From Epiperipatus broadwayi (Eukaryota > Onychophora > Udeonychophora > Euonychophora > Peripatidae), in contig JAQFVV010012510.1 in NCBI GenBank assembly GCA_028023455.1, positions 2,831,420 through 2,895,419 of the forward strand: a stretch of 64,000 nucleotides of DNA, given 5' to 3'. The notes beneath the pieces are model-generated. The model searched no databases. It was not told the origin of the DNA and saw nothing but the letters and a program-made list of their open reading frames with translations. Below, piece after piece: positions 11,546 through 23,600 of the stretch. Every line of letters starts with the position of its first letter. Position 1 is the first letter of the stretch. The translations under genes and the position numbers were made by a program.

Positions 11546-12944
11546 AGATATTACATACGGGACAGAGAAAGGTGAATAACTCCTTGTGTGTAAACTTAAA
11601 AAATCAGATATATTAATCTTTAACTGAGATTTAAAGTTTATATCTGTGCTAGAGATAGTCTCTAGTTTCGAAAATGATTAGAAATAATCATTATTGTCTT
11701 TATCTGAAATGGATGGTGTCAAAATTGTGAATGGAGGAAGTTTGACAATGGTAAATGAAAATGTAACAATTCTAATATTTATAATTTAAACGAACATATG
11801 TAGTCATATAAATAGTATACTGTAATTTATTACTTATAAATAATGTCTAGATGATTTTTCAAGTTTACAAACTGAAAGATATTTTAAATCCCACTCAACT
11901 TTTTTTTTTTTAAATTATTCTAATAATAATATTTATTAGACTATTAGTATGACAATATTATGTATTACAGAAGGTTATATAAAACAAAAGTAAAAAACAA
12001 AGGCAATATACAAAAAAAAATATTGAAAGTTTGGTTAATTATCAGTAATTTGTGAATAAGTGTTCATATCACTTGATTGTGTTTGTTAACTGGAAGTTTG
12101 GAAAAGCTTCTAGGTTTCCTGATACATAAATGTGGTTGCAATAGATGTTCCTTTGTTTGACTTTGTTAATTATCTGATTGAACAGTTTGTCTTTATCTGG
12201 ACGTGATAAGGTAAATTGAGTTTTACATCTAACCAGCCAGATGGATTCTGATGATAGGGATGACTCTTTCACAAATACATCCTTTGAGATTTAGGACTTT
12301 ATAAGTCAGTTTTTGTGTTATTGTATATAATGCTCTTAATGTTACCTAGTCCCATGCATGTCTTGACAATGTGGTCAAATGTTTCAAATTTATTCTACAA
12401 CACTTGTACAGTATAAAAAAAGATTAGTATTGAAACTGAAACATGATTATCAATAATTTTTAAACATCTTTTTTTTTTCTAAAAGCATTTAAGTCTACAG
12501 AATAAGTAGGAAACTACATTTCAATAAGATTCATATAAATCCTACTTTACCATACTTTAAAGATATTACAATAATTCAAGTTAGTAAAAAATTATCAATT
12601 TTTTTCTTCTTGGAGTTTAAAACACTTAATTTCAATGTGTACAATATTCCAATTCCTATTAACACATTAACAGTTGTTTTATTTTTATTTATTTTTACAT
12701 CTAAATTTCTAGCATCAAAAAACAACTATGTACTATGCAGACATAATAATTACATTTTAGAATCTCATTTAATTGATAAATTACTAAATCAACTATTTTA
12801 TTCCATTATTTGTTGTATGTTAAAGTCAAATACTTTTTTCCATCTGATAAAAATTTTCATTTTTTTAAAAATTGATTTAAGAAGATAAGTGTAAAATGAT
12901 CCTTAAATAACCCACTACTGGTTAACGTGCTATCTAACAATTTC
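11546..12944. other. AT-rich stretch without recognisable gene
   Basis: No feature could be supported. The open frames at 12069-12272 and 12610-12888 show no recognisable motif. Confidence 0.5.
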
Positions 12945-12948
12945 TCAT

Positions 12949-13887
<939 letters not shown>

Positions 13888-14750
13888 TGTAAAAAGACCA
13901 ATGATAGTAATGTAATATTACTTGGATAAAGCACTTTTTGCATTGACATCAACTTTTCAATAGAAATTCTGAAAATATATATATCTGCATAAGTAAGTAT
14001 TTGTGTCTTAAAATGATAAAGTATTCAAAGTCCATTTATATTAAATTTAATTAAAATTTTCATATCATTCTCTGGCTACAAAGTGGAAAAAACAAACAAA
14101 AAAATTATTATAGATAATAGAGTAAACTTATTTAACCTCACCAAAATTGTCAATTAGTAATATGTAATAGTTTGCTGGCAATATCAAAGGCAAAGGTTAT
14201 CTTTGTTTACATGGATAAAATCTCCTTATTTCTGTTCTTTATTAAAATTACAATCCATGGAAAATAATTTAATTCAATATAATATATATATGGCTAGAGT
14301 GAGAATTACTAGATCCAATATCCAAATCTATGGTGATGTTTACATTGCCAAATTTAAATCAGTTTTAAATTGTATTTATAAGCCATAATTCCTAAATACA
14401 CTTTAATAACCTTGTAAAGAACTGAAATCTTTCTAAGTATGTAAATACCAAACTTAAAGAGCACTAAGCAATATATAATATTTTGAAACAATGATTTCTT
14501 CAAGTGACAAAAGAATATGAATTCATTTTTTTTCTATTTTGTAGTCAGATGATGTAAATGTAAATGTTTAATTAAATTTAATACAGATTGTATTTGGAGA
14601 ATTTATTATTCCAAATTACTATATCTTTGAAAGTGAAAATTTTCATAAGCAAAAGTTGTATTATTGATCAGAAAAGCTTTTATGAACAATTGTATATATG
14701 AATTTTTTCCTACAGTACAGGCTTTTTCATACCTGCACTCCAATATGTAA
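13888..14750. other. AT-rich stretch without recognisable gene
   Basis: Nothing supportable beyond short random open frames. Confidence 0.5.
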
Positions 14751-14935
14751 TATATAGGAGGTTTGAACTCAGACTTTCATACGACCCTCAACTATCCACA
14801 CTATCTCGTATTACTGATGCATGTGATCACACACATGTTGAAAAGATAAATAGTCACCAATATACGTATTTCGTGCTAAACCAATACTCGTCAGTTGGTG
14901 TTTCAAATGATAAATATGTAATGATTGTTGCTTTC
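14751..14935 (-). repeat. Family-2 hammerhead repeat, partial and decayed
   Basis: On the minus strand it contains a hammerhead-like stretch (about 14897-14852) followed by the box-B-like GAGTTCAAACC near 14763. The core reads CUGACGA, still allowed because position 7 is variable. Inner stem I ACCAA/UUGGU and GAAA are kept. Stem II has a mismatch and distal stem I is lost. It is related to 16978-17305 and 40731-41075. Confidence 0.65.
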
Positions 14936-15645
14936 TAGCCATAGTTATCAATAATCTATATAATAAGAGAAAGATTGCCACTTATTGCAATCTAAGTTGT
15001 TACATATGTATCATTTGCATCCTTGTTTGCCAAATTTTAATGTGGGTAGTGGTAGTTCCATTTTGTGCATTAAAATACCAATCAGTTTAAAATTAATATA
15101 AAGTCTTAATTGATTTAACATTCACTCTTCTACCTGAATGTGTTTGTGACAACCCTTTATTTAGCAACATTAACAGCATAGAGTGCAATAGGTCGCAGCC
15201 ATTCATTACTGCAAAAATTATTGAGCACTTTGGGCATAGAACAAATAAATTATTTATAGCAACTGTGCTTTAAGAGAGTAATGGCATGTTATATACACAC
15301 ACCAATCACCATGCTGATAGTTAAGTAAAAACAAAAAAATAAGATATCAGAATTATAAACCTATAGACCTATCAGCTCTAAGATTTTAAAAACATGTTCC
15401 ACAAGTATAATGACTGCTAAATTACAACAACAACAAAAAATGCAACAGTTTGAAACTTTGTATAGTCAAAATTCACAAATCAATTCATTATTTAAATAAA
15501 CAATGTAGTAAAAATACATTATAAGAGGCAGGAAGCAATTTCAAGTCTTATTTTTCTAGCCTTATATTTGTTATTTATATTAAATTGATGACATGTTTAT
15601 ATGTCAATAGTTCTAATTTTCAAATATATACCATATTTTATCATA
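14936..15645. other. AT-rich stretch without recognisable gene
   Basis: No supported feature. Confidence 0.5.
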
Positions 15646-16790
15646 TCTATATAATCATACCACAAAAATTCAAAGGCATTACCTTAACTGGATTACAAGT
15701 TACAATATAAAATATATTAGTGTATTTTTTATTTTCATACAAAACTCTTTTCATGTCCATCTTTAATTTTGGAAATAGACAAAAGTCAATGGGAGATAAA
15801 TTGCAAATAGGACAAATGTTCAAGAACAATGGTGATTTTTTGGCCTATAAAACAAGCAAATTTTGGCACTGCAGGTTGGTGCATTATCATGAAACAATGA
15901 CCAAGGGCTCACTCACATTATTCAAGTTATTTGTAATAACGTGAAAGGCTGAAACCTTTGTCAGATGCACCTTATACGACAGTTAATAATGACTGCACAA
16001 GGAACTCTCAAGTCAAAACACAAGGCAAAGATTTTACAAGTAAAAGATGGCTCCACCTTCTTCTCTACTTAAATTTCTATATAAATAAGCCAGTCCCAAG
16101 CATTTTGATCTAAGAGCGTTATTTGCGTAAAAATTTCCCCATAAATGATTTAAAACAGCCAAATAGTGGTTAGCACTTACTATACAATTTTTTAGAAGGT
16201 ATTTGTGGTGAATAATGCCTTTATAATAAAGAAAATGTGTGCAATGTTTTAATTCTTTTGCATTTGCTATTTTTTTCTTCTTTGGTGATCTCCATTCTAT
16301 ACTCTGGTGCTTCATTGATGGATATTGTAATGACCATATCTCATTATCTATTATAATATTGCATAAGAATTTAGGATCTGTATTTATGGTTTGTTTGCAG
16401 TGCTCTACTCTGGTCCTGATTTAATCAACTATCAACAAATGGGATACTAAGCACACATGTATCTTCTTCTTTTTAAAATCTTCCATTAGGATGCAATGGA
16501 TCATTGTTTTGGGAATACCATTGGATTTTGAATGAACCTGACAAAAAAATGAGCAGTTCTAAAAATTTTGGCAACTTTTTTACATTTTCTTTATTTCCAG
16601 TCTTTTTTGATGTCCCCGGCCATGGATCATTTTCAATGCTCTCCCTACTATTACAAAATCTTACAAATTTGAAAATATTCTTGTAACTCTTGACTTTACA
16701 GTCAGATGTAGTCTGAATCCATTCAAATGTTTCAACAGCAATTTTATTTAATTTAAAGCAAAAGGTAATGTTAATGTATTGTTGTATGTT
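15646..16790 (-). pseudogene. Mariner-type transposase relic
   Basis: Read on the minus strand in shifting frames, the stretch follows a mariner-family transposase from end to end. It has an N-terminal helix-turn-helix-like start (INITFCFKLNKIAVETFEW, about 16780), RESIENDPWPGTS (about 16640), ENVKKL, MKHQSIEWRSP (about 16310), FHDNAP (about 15885) and SPIDFCLFPKLK (about 15790). Known mariners use a DD34D triad. Here the second (HDNAP) and third (SPID) Asp are present, while the first, expected in TGDETW, reads DNEIW and so is lost. Internal stops and frameshifts make it dead. Length is close to a normal 1-kb transposase gene. Terminal inverted repeats were not located. Confidence 0.8.
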
Positions 16791-16977
16791 GGTTTTCTAC
16801 AAAAGTTTCCAATATTTTGTCACATTTCATGTCATAATTCATGGTCCAAATACAGTAGTGCTTTGAATGTATCATGTGAATAGCGAAATTATGCACTAGG
16901 TAACACATGTTTTGATTTAAAGATAGTATTTGGAGAGATAACCTTTCCACTGAGAAACATTACACATTTAGAAGTTA

Positions 16978-17305
16978 AGTATAGAGGATTTGAACTCAGA
17001 TTTTCAAGCACCCTTCAACTATCCACACTATCTCATACAACTGATACACATGACCACACACATGTAGAAAAGATTAATAATCACCAATATACGTATTTCA
17101 TGCTAAACCAGCACTCATCAGTTGGTTCAGACTATCATCTCTCACACATATATATAATCAATGCTCAGTTTATATTAAGATAGCAAATCTTCATACTTTA
17201 ATGGACAGGCTTCAATCCACTGCAACCTCCAACTTTTCAGCCATCCATATCATAGAAAACCCGATGATGAAAACTCAAATCCCATGCTGATGCTAATATT
17301 TGTAT
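16978..17305 (-). repeat. Family-2 hammerhead repeat, full-looking copy
   Basis: A repeat unit of about 330 bp found again at 40731-41075 and as both arms of 18932-19731. On the minus strand the order is: leader with AAGCCTGTCCATTAAAG, then the hammerhead (17135-17077), then a region with tRNA-like box A (TAGTTGAAGG) and box B (GAGTTCAAATCC) near 17015-16985. No coding capacity. A ribozyme plus a Pol III-type promoter recalls the schistosome Sm-alpha family; the relationship is inferred from layout only. Confidence 0.75.
17077..17135 (-). ncRNA. Hammerhead ribozyme motif, family 2 (intact by sequence)
   Basis: On the minus strand: distal stem I AUAGUC (17135-17130) pairs with GAUUAU (17082-17077) with one G-U; bulge UGA; inner stem I ACCAA with UUGGU; core CUGAUGA (17121-17115); stem II UGCUG/UAGCA with a 3-base loop; GAAA (17099-17096); self-complementary AUACGUAU stem III; cleavage base A (17088). 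All conserved core positions are kept and both halves of stem I pair. The minimal palindromic stem III is typical of metazoan type-I hammerheads thought to act as dimers. Confidence 0.8.
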
Positions 17306-17454
17306 TCTGTTGAACTCCATTGCAAACCATATGCTCATCAAGTTTATCTATGTATTATACTATTAGAATTATATGCATTACAATTCATTAGACCTACAAT
17401 ATTTTCCATGTTTTTAGGAATACCCTCATCACTGTATTTACAACTCAATATAAT

Positions 17455-18015
17455 TGTCACAAGGGAATCACCTTCTACATGTGTGCTGTGTAAATTTTAT
17501 AAGCCTAAGGAATACACTTAAGCATAAGATAAAGCCTTTGAAAAATAAAAATGAATCCATCTTATCTTTTTTATCTAAATTTATACATATAGGCCAATCA
17601 TAATATTTAAAAATGAGAGTGTGAAGGATTTAATCAATCCCTTTTAATTTCATTTTCTAAATATTAATAAATGACATTAGTGAAATTTTTACAATTTACT
17701 GCATATCAGTATTATATGTAATGTTAAATATATACAATTAATGAATTAATTAATTAGCACCATGTTTTATTTGTAATAGACACAAGGGAAATATTCCATA
17801 CACATTCCCTAAAACAATATTATAAGGCTGTGTAATACCTCTCACTCATACTCTTATTTCTAAATGCTTAAGATTGGCCTATATATATAAATTTAGATAA
17901 AAAAGATAATGTAGATTCATTCTTATCTTTTCAAAGACTCTATCGTGTGTTCAGAATGAGAATATTCCTCAGCCTTATAAAATTCATATAGAGCTTGTTT
18001 AGGGAGTGATTCCCT
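17455..18015. repeat. Foldback repeat, family 3
   Basis: The left arm (about 17455-17600) and right arm (about 17865-18015) are inverted copies sharing GCCTTATAAAATT, GATAAAG and GGCCTATATATATAAATTTA-type blocks, with a spacer between. The same family appears at 18160-18400, 20761-21067, 36961-37100 and 37255-37500. No coding potential. Confidence 0.7.
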
Positions 18016-18159
18016 TATGAGTATTTCAAATAAAACTTAGCACTAGATAAATAAATAATTAGTTATATATATTTAATATCATATCAAATACTAATGTGCA
18101 ATAAAATGCAAAAAAAAATTGCAAACATTATTTATTAATATGTAGTAAATGGAATGAAA

Positions 18160-18400
18160 AGTGATTGATTAAGACCTTTATGCTCTCATTTCTAAATGCT
18201 TATGATTGGCCTATATATATAAATTTAGGTTAAAAAATAAAGATTTATTCTTGTCTTTTTAAAGACTTTATCTTGTGTGAATATTTCTCAGCCTTATAAA
18301 ATTCATACAGCACACATGTAGGGATGATTCCCTTGTGACTATTTCAAATAAAACACAGCACTAGATAAATAAATAATTAGTTACATATAACTAAAGTATA
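18160..18400. repeat. Single arm of a family-3 repeat
   Basis: A direct repeat of the right arm at 17865-18015, including the GATTGGCCTATATATATAAA and CTCAGCCTTATAAAATTCAT blocks and the ATAAATAAATAATTAGTTA end. Confidence 0.7.
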
Positions 18401-18931
18401 AGTGAAATTAGAAATTTTTGCTGCCAAATTGTTAAATTTGTTATGTTTATTTTCTATTTCCTTTTCTATGTCATATTAAAAAAATACTTGCCATTATTTT
18501 CTTTGGAAATTAAATATCTATATTTGCTACATTTGTCAACATATTAACCTAACTTATTGTTGGATTTATATGGTTTATGAATTATTAAATCTACCGTAAT
18601 TTTCTATTCTCTATTTCAGTAGTTACTTGTTATGGAATTCAAAATTAACTTATGTACTGATTATGCATTATTTAATCATAAATTATGAATTGACTATGTT
18701 TTCTCTATTCTCTAAATTTCATTTTTAAATAGCCTACTATTGAATTTAAAGTTATATATATATATATATATAATTGAAGAGGAAGTAACAGAAGCTTCCA
18801 ATGAGTTACATAACTTAAAAAAACTCTCCAGAAGATAGATGATACCACCTGTCTCTTAGCATTTGTTCTTATATTTGCTTAGTTTATTTACTAACTGAAA
18901 CACAGGCTTATTATATACCTGCCTATATATG
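18401..18931. other. AT-rich stretch without recognisable gene
   Basis: No supported feature; a short TA run lies near 18755-18773. Confidence 0.5.
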
Positions 18932-19731
18932 TAATATATAGGGTATATGACAACAGACTTTCACACCACCCCCACTCTCCATTCTATCTCATAACACTGA
19001 TACAGTTGAACACATATATGTTGAAAGGATAAATAATCACCAATATACATATTCCATGCTAAACCAGCAATCATCAGTTGGTCCAGATTACCATCTTCAC
19101 ACATATATGCTATAAGTGCTTCAGGTATATATTAAGATAGCCAATCTTTATACTTTAATGGACAGGCTTCAATCTACTCCACACACCAAATTTTCAACTG
19201 TCCATCCAATTGAAAATCTGATGATGGAACGCTCAAAGGCTACTCTGAGGCCAAGATTCTTGTCACACCCATGTTGACCATAGGTCAATCTGACCCCTCA
19301 TGTATAGGACATAATCCATTTAATACATATACAAGGGAAATGGATTATGTCCTATATATGAGGGGTCAGATTGACCTATGGTCAACATGGGTGTGACAAA
19401 TGTCATCCTCAGGGTGGCCTTTGAGCATTCCATCATCAGATTTTCAATTGGATGGACAGTTGAAGAGTTGGAGTGTGGAGTAGATTGAAGCCTGTCCATT
19501 AATGTATGAAGATTGGCTATCTTAATATATATCTGAGCACTTATAGCATATATGTGTAGAGATGGTAATCTGGACCAACTGATGATTGCTGGTTTAGCAT
19601 GAAATACATATATTGGTGATTATTTATCTTTTCAACATATATGTGTTCAAGTGTATCAGTGTTATGAGATAGAGTGGAGAGTGGTGGGTGATGTGAAAGT
19701 CTCTGCTCATATACCCTATATATTAGTTTAT
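18932..19731. repeat. 800-bp palindrome made of two head-to-head family-2 hammerhead repeats
   Basis: The two halves (18932-19328 and 19340-19731) are inverted copies across nearly their full length; the pair GGTCAATCTGACCCCTCAT and its complement flanks the centre. Each half is a family-2 repeat. The right half holds an intact plus-strand hammerhead (19565-19623). The left half holds the matching minus-strand motif (about 19098-19040), where the GAAA box has become GGAA, predicted to kill it. The RNA would form a very long hairpin. Confidence 0.85.
19565..19623 (+). ncRNA. Hammerhead ribozyme motif, family 2 (intact by sequence)
   Basis: Distal stem I GUAAUC (19565-19570) pairs with GAUUAU (19618-19623) with one G-U. 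Then bulge UGG, inner stem I ACCAA/UUGGU, core CUGAUGA (19579-19585), stem II UGCUG/UAGCA, GAAA (19601-19604), short stem III AUA/UAU with loop CA, and cleavage base A19612. The first stem II pair is U/U. Compared with 11416-11467 the distal stem I differs in sequence yet still pairs. Confidence 0.75.
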
Positions 19732-19913
19732 TTACATAATTTTGAATGAGAGAGTGAATTCAATCTATTGATTATATATTTTTATAGAATAAATAATAAG
19801 AATCATTATTTAAATATTCAGAGAATCAAAGTCAAGCTTTAGTTTAAACAACCTCTAAATATGAAATGAAAACTCAGTTTTTAATACCTGTAAATAATAA
19901 ATAACTCAGATTA

Positions 19914-19990
19914 TATATAACTGAATAGGAAGTAATTGAAGCTTCTAATGAGTTATATAAGCTTCAGTTACTTCCTGTTCAGTTATATAG
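19914..19990. repeat. Short hairpin-forming inverted repeat
   Basis: About 30-base arms (19914-19944 and 19959-19990) with AACTGAATAGGAAGTAA and its near complement, and AAGCTT at the inner ends. A related single arm occurs near 18776-18805. No known family recognised. Confidence 0.65.
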
Positions 19991-20196
19991 AATCTGAATT
20001 ATTTATTTACAGACACACACATATATATATATATATGTGTGTGTGTATATCACAAATCTTATTACAAATTTTAATTTCATCATATCTTGCTATATGTGAC
20101 TCCATTAAAATTTCATTAAAGTTTAATCAAAATTAAGAATAATTTGGAAAAGAGAAACAAAGACCGTATATCATTAGCTTTAAGCCAATAAACATC

Positions 20197-20456
20197 ACAT
20201 GATCACCATTTCTTATGCTTGCTTATAACTGTTATTAAAACAGGCAAAACTCTCTATACATATTGCCACTCAGTGCAATATGTATAAGTGCAGTGCTCTC
20301 AGATCCAAGGCTCCTCACTGATGAAGGCCACAAGCCCGAAACTAGTCTGGGGATATTGGATGAATAGGCACTAGATGGGGATTTTATGCACAAGCCTTCT
20401 GGCATCCATTGATTACTCTGGCTTGCACTGAGTGGCAGTACTGTATAGAGTTCCAC
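20197..20456 (+). repeat. Family-1 hammerhead repeat
   Basis: A repeat of about 260 bp starting with AACATCACATGATCACCATT. Short inverted arms (about 20250-20279 and 20424-20453, sharing CACTCAGTGCAA and its complement) enclose the hammerhead at 20303-20361. Relatives lie at 21808-22215, 22250-22510, 37615-38470 and 50826-51093. It lies upstream of, and on the same strand as, the first coding exon of the lectin gene. Confidence 0.75.
20303..20361 (+). ncRNA. Hammerhead ribozyme motif, family 1 (intact core)
   Basis: Distal stem I AUCCAA (20303-20308) pairs with UUGGAU (20356-20361). The internal loop is GGC/UA. Inner stem I UCCUCA (20312-20317) pairs with UGGGGA (20348-20353) with one G-U. 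Core CUGAUGA is at 20318-20324. Stem II is GGC/GCC with loop CACAA and an A/C mismatch at the first position. GAAA (20338-20341) is followed by a minimal stem III (AC/GU, loop UA) and cleavage after C20347 in GUC. Every invariant residue is present. Confidence 0.82.
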
Positions 20457-20595
20457 CTGCTTATTATTAGCTTTAATATATATCTACAAATGTGAATTAG
20501 TATAATAATAATTATTATTAAGTACAAATTTTTTAAATAGCTTTATTTTGTAACTATAAAGATTATATATTTTAATTATTAAATTATTTTTTCAG

Positions 20596-20658
20596 GTTTC
20601 ATCTTTTAAAGAAATGAAAATAGTGATATTATTCACAGACTTAATTTTTATAACTCTG
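20596..20658 (+). CDS. Lectin gene exon 1: signal peptide
   Basis: A pyrimidine tract and CAG at 20593-20595 give an acceptor. Eighteen non-coding bases then precede ATG at 20614, and the frame MKIVILFTDLIFITL runs to a GTAAGT donor at 20659. The residues are a Lys followed by a hydrophobic run, as in a secretory leader that continues with IFLPRA in exon 2. The donor is in phase 0, matching exon 2. The acceptor suggests an upstream non-coding exon that I could not place. Confidence 0.72.
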
Positions 20659-23600
20659 GTAAGTATACAACAATTAATAAACTGTTTTTTAATTAGATAT
20701 TTATTTATATAGTGCTATGTATATAAATTGTAATAAACTAAAGATCAGCATTTCAAGCTAATGTACATGAGCTTTTTTTATGAATGTTAATAATAAATGA
20801 ATACTTTCATTTCCAACCTAAGATAAAGTCTTTGCGAAAGAATAGAATGAATCCACCTATTCTTTTAACCCAAATGCTTAAGTAATTTAAAGTGATTGGT
20901 TTATCTTCATGCTTTCATTTCCAGTGCTTAAGATTTTCCCATACTTAAGCATTTGGGTTGAAAGAATAGGTGGATTCATTCTATTCTTTCGCAAAGACTT
21001 TATCTTGTGTTGGAAATGAAAGTATTCATTTATTATAAACATTCATAAAAAAAAAGTGCATGTACATAAACTGTTTTTAAGTAAATTAAGTTCAAGTTAA
21101 TTATTTTTAATTTAATAAATTCTATTGATAATATATAATTTATTATTGCATCAACAAGTAGCAAAATACTTCTAGTAGGAATGATTAAAATTAATTCATT
21201 TTTTCATACATAAGCCAACACTTGGATTACATTAAGTGTATACTTAAGTATTGAAAAACATTTTAAAATGTCAGAATTAGTTTTAGAATTGTATATTTTT
21301 AAGAAGCTAAATAAAAATAATGCCCTTTTACTATATTTTGCTATCATTCATCAACTTTTTTCTCTAAAATATAATTTTTGTATTAAAAAAGATTGATGAT
21401 TCATTATAAGGAAAAACAAATAAACGGAAAGTGAAGAATATATATATATATTAGATTGATTTCTTTATATTAAATCCAGTTTTTTTTTAATTTTACATAT
21501 TAAAAAAATCCAGTTTTCTTACTTTTATTTAAACGCATCTGGGTGTTAAGTTTTAAAAAATTTCAATTAATTTTATATAGAAAGTCAAAAAAAAAAATTC
21601 ATTCAAGTTTTTCAAATATATATATACTTCATTATTGATAACAGCGGTATTTACTATATAGTAAAAACAAGAGGTGTATAAATATATATTTAAAGAATTT
21701 TTTTATTTAAAAAAAAAGATAATTAATTCTACGTATACACATATTAGGCCATTTTTTTTCTAATAGACATTTTATTCATCATAAATCTTAGTATTAAAAC
21801 ACTAAAATGTCACATGATCCTCATTTCTTATGCTTACACAATCTGTTAAAACTGTAGCAAACTTTCTATACAGTAGAGCACCCAATGCAGGCCATAGTAA
21901 CCAATAGATGCTAGAAAATCTATATATCAAAATTCCTATCTAGTGCCTACTTATCCAATATTCCCAGAATAGTTTCTAGATTGTGGCTTTCATCAGTGAG
22001 GAGCTTTGGATCTGAGAGCACTGCACTTAGATCTTAGATCTAGTGCAACCCTCCAGCAGCCACTTTTTATCTCTATTTAACTATAAAACTATGAATCTAA
22101 AATTGAAAAGAATAATATTTTCAATCCAAGTTTAATAGCTTTTACAGTCAAATAGGTCTGAACTCAGTTCAGTACCCATACATTTTGGTGTCTTTGGTTC
22201 TTTAATAACTATACGCACTACAATCCTATTAGGCAGGATTGGTATTATACCCCTAAACATCACATGATCATCATTTCTTATGCTTACTCAATCTGTTAAA
22301 ACAAGTAAAACTCTCCATACAGTATTGCCACTCCGGATTAAGCCAGAGTAACCAATGGATGCAAAAAGGTTTCTGCATAAAATCCCTATCTACTGCCTAC
22401 TCATGCAATATTCATAGACTAGTTTCTAGCTTGTGACCATCATCAGTAAGTTGCTTTGGATCTAAGAATACTGCACATAAATCTTATTACTATTATTTAG
22501 CAATTACAAACAATTTCATTTATAATGATTGCATCAGATTTAAACTTGGATCCTATCATTTTAGCTTGTGAATTGCTATTTAACTTCTTAGAATTCATTT
22601 CAAAATAAAGGAAATGGATGGACAATTTAAATATTTTTAAGTATTAATAAAAGAGATCAACATTATAAGATTTGTTTAACATATAAAACTATTTTGAACA
22701 CTGTGTACATGTAATGTGCTCTGGAAAACAATTATCTTTTAGATAAATGCTTTGCTTGAGTTGGTTTTTTAGATCTAATGTCCCAACTCCTCACTGAAGA
22801 GACCCATAGGTCGAAACCGGTCTGGGGATGGGGACAATCCAAGATAAAAATGATTTGAATGCCTTCTCTTGTAGTAGCATTTATCATAAATAAATAAAAA
22901 AAAGCTTGTTTAGAGTTATTAGCACGCTCTTAATTTTATATATATCATGATCATTGTCAACCATTATCAATCCACTGCAGGATGAAGATCTCTCCAAGTT
23001 CAATCCAACTTCTCCGATCTTTAGCTTCTTTCTCCATACCACCCTGCACACTTTCTTATTTCATCCATCCATCTCTTATGCAATCTCTTGGAATTCAGTT
23101 TAAGATTTCAATTGTCCATCTATTTTTATCTCTTCTAGCAATATGTCCAGACCAACTCCACTTTAGACTTTTAATTTTTTCAATGAGATCAGTAACACCT
23201 GTTTATTCTCTTACCCATGTATTGCATTTTTGATCTCTTCTTGTTACTTCTAACATGCATCTCTCCGTACTTCTTGGAATGTTTTGAAGTACCTGTATTG
23301 CCCTTCTATTAAGTATCCAAGCCTCAGATCCATAAGGAAGAACTAGTAAAACACATTTATTAAAAACCTACCTTTTCAAATACATAGGCATATTTCCTTT
23401 TAGAATCAAGTTATTTCTACCAAAAGCATTCCAACCAAGTTTAATTCTATGATTAATTCCATCCATTATGTTTTCATAAATAATATGACCAAAGTATTTG
23501 TAGTTGTTAACTTAGCTCATTTATAATCCATGTTTATTTTCATCTTTTGAAAAAATCCATTGGCATTAGTCTTTTTAACATTTATCTTTAATACTACTTT

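Noticed and set aside
18932-19731. CRISPR-like array from repeated blocks in 14.7-19.7 kb
   Set aside because: The repeats are inverted, variable in spacing and belong to dispersed eukaryotic families; no regular spacers.
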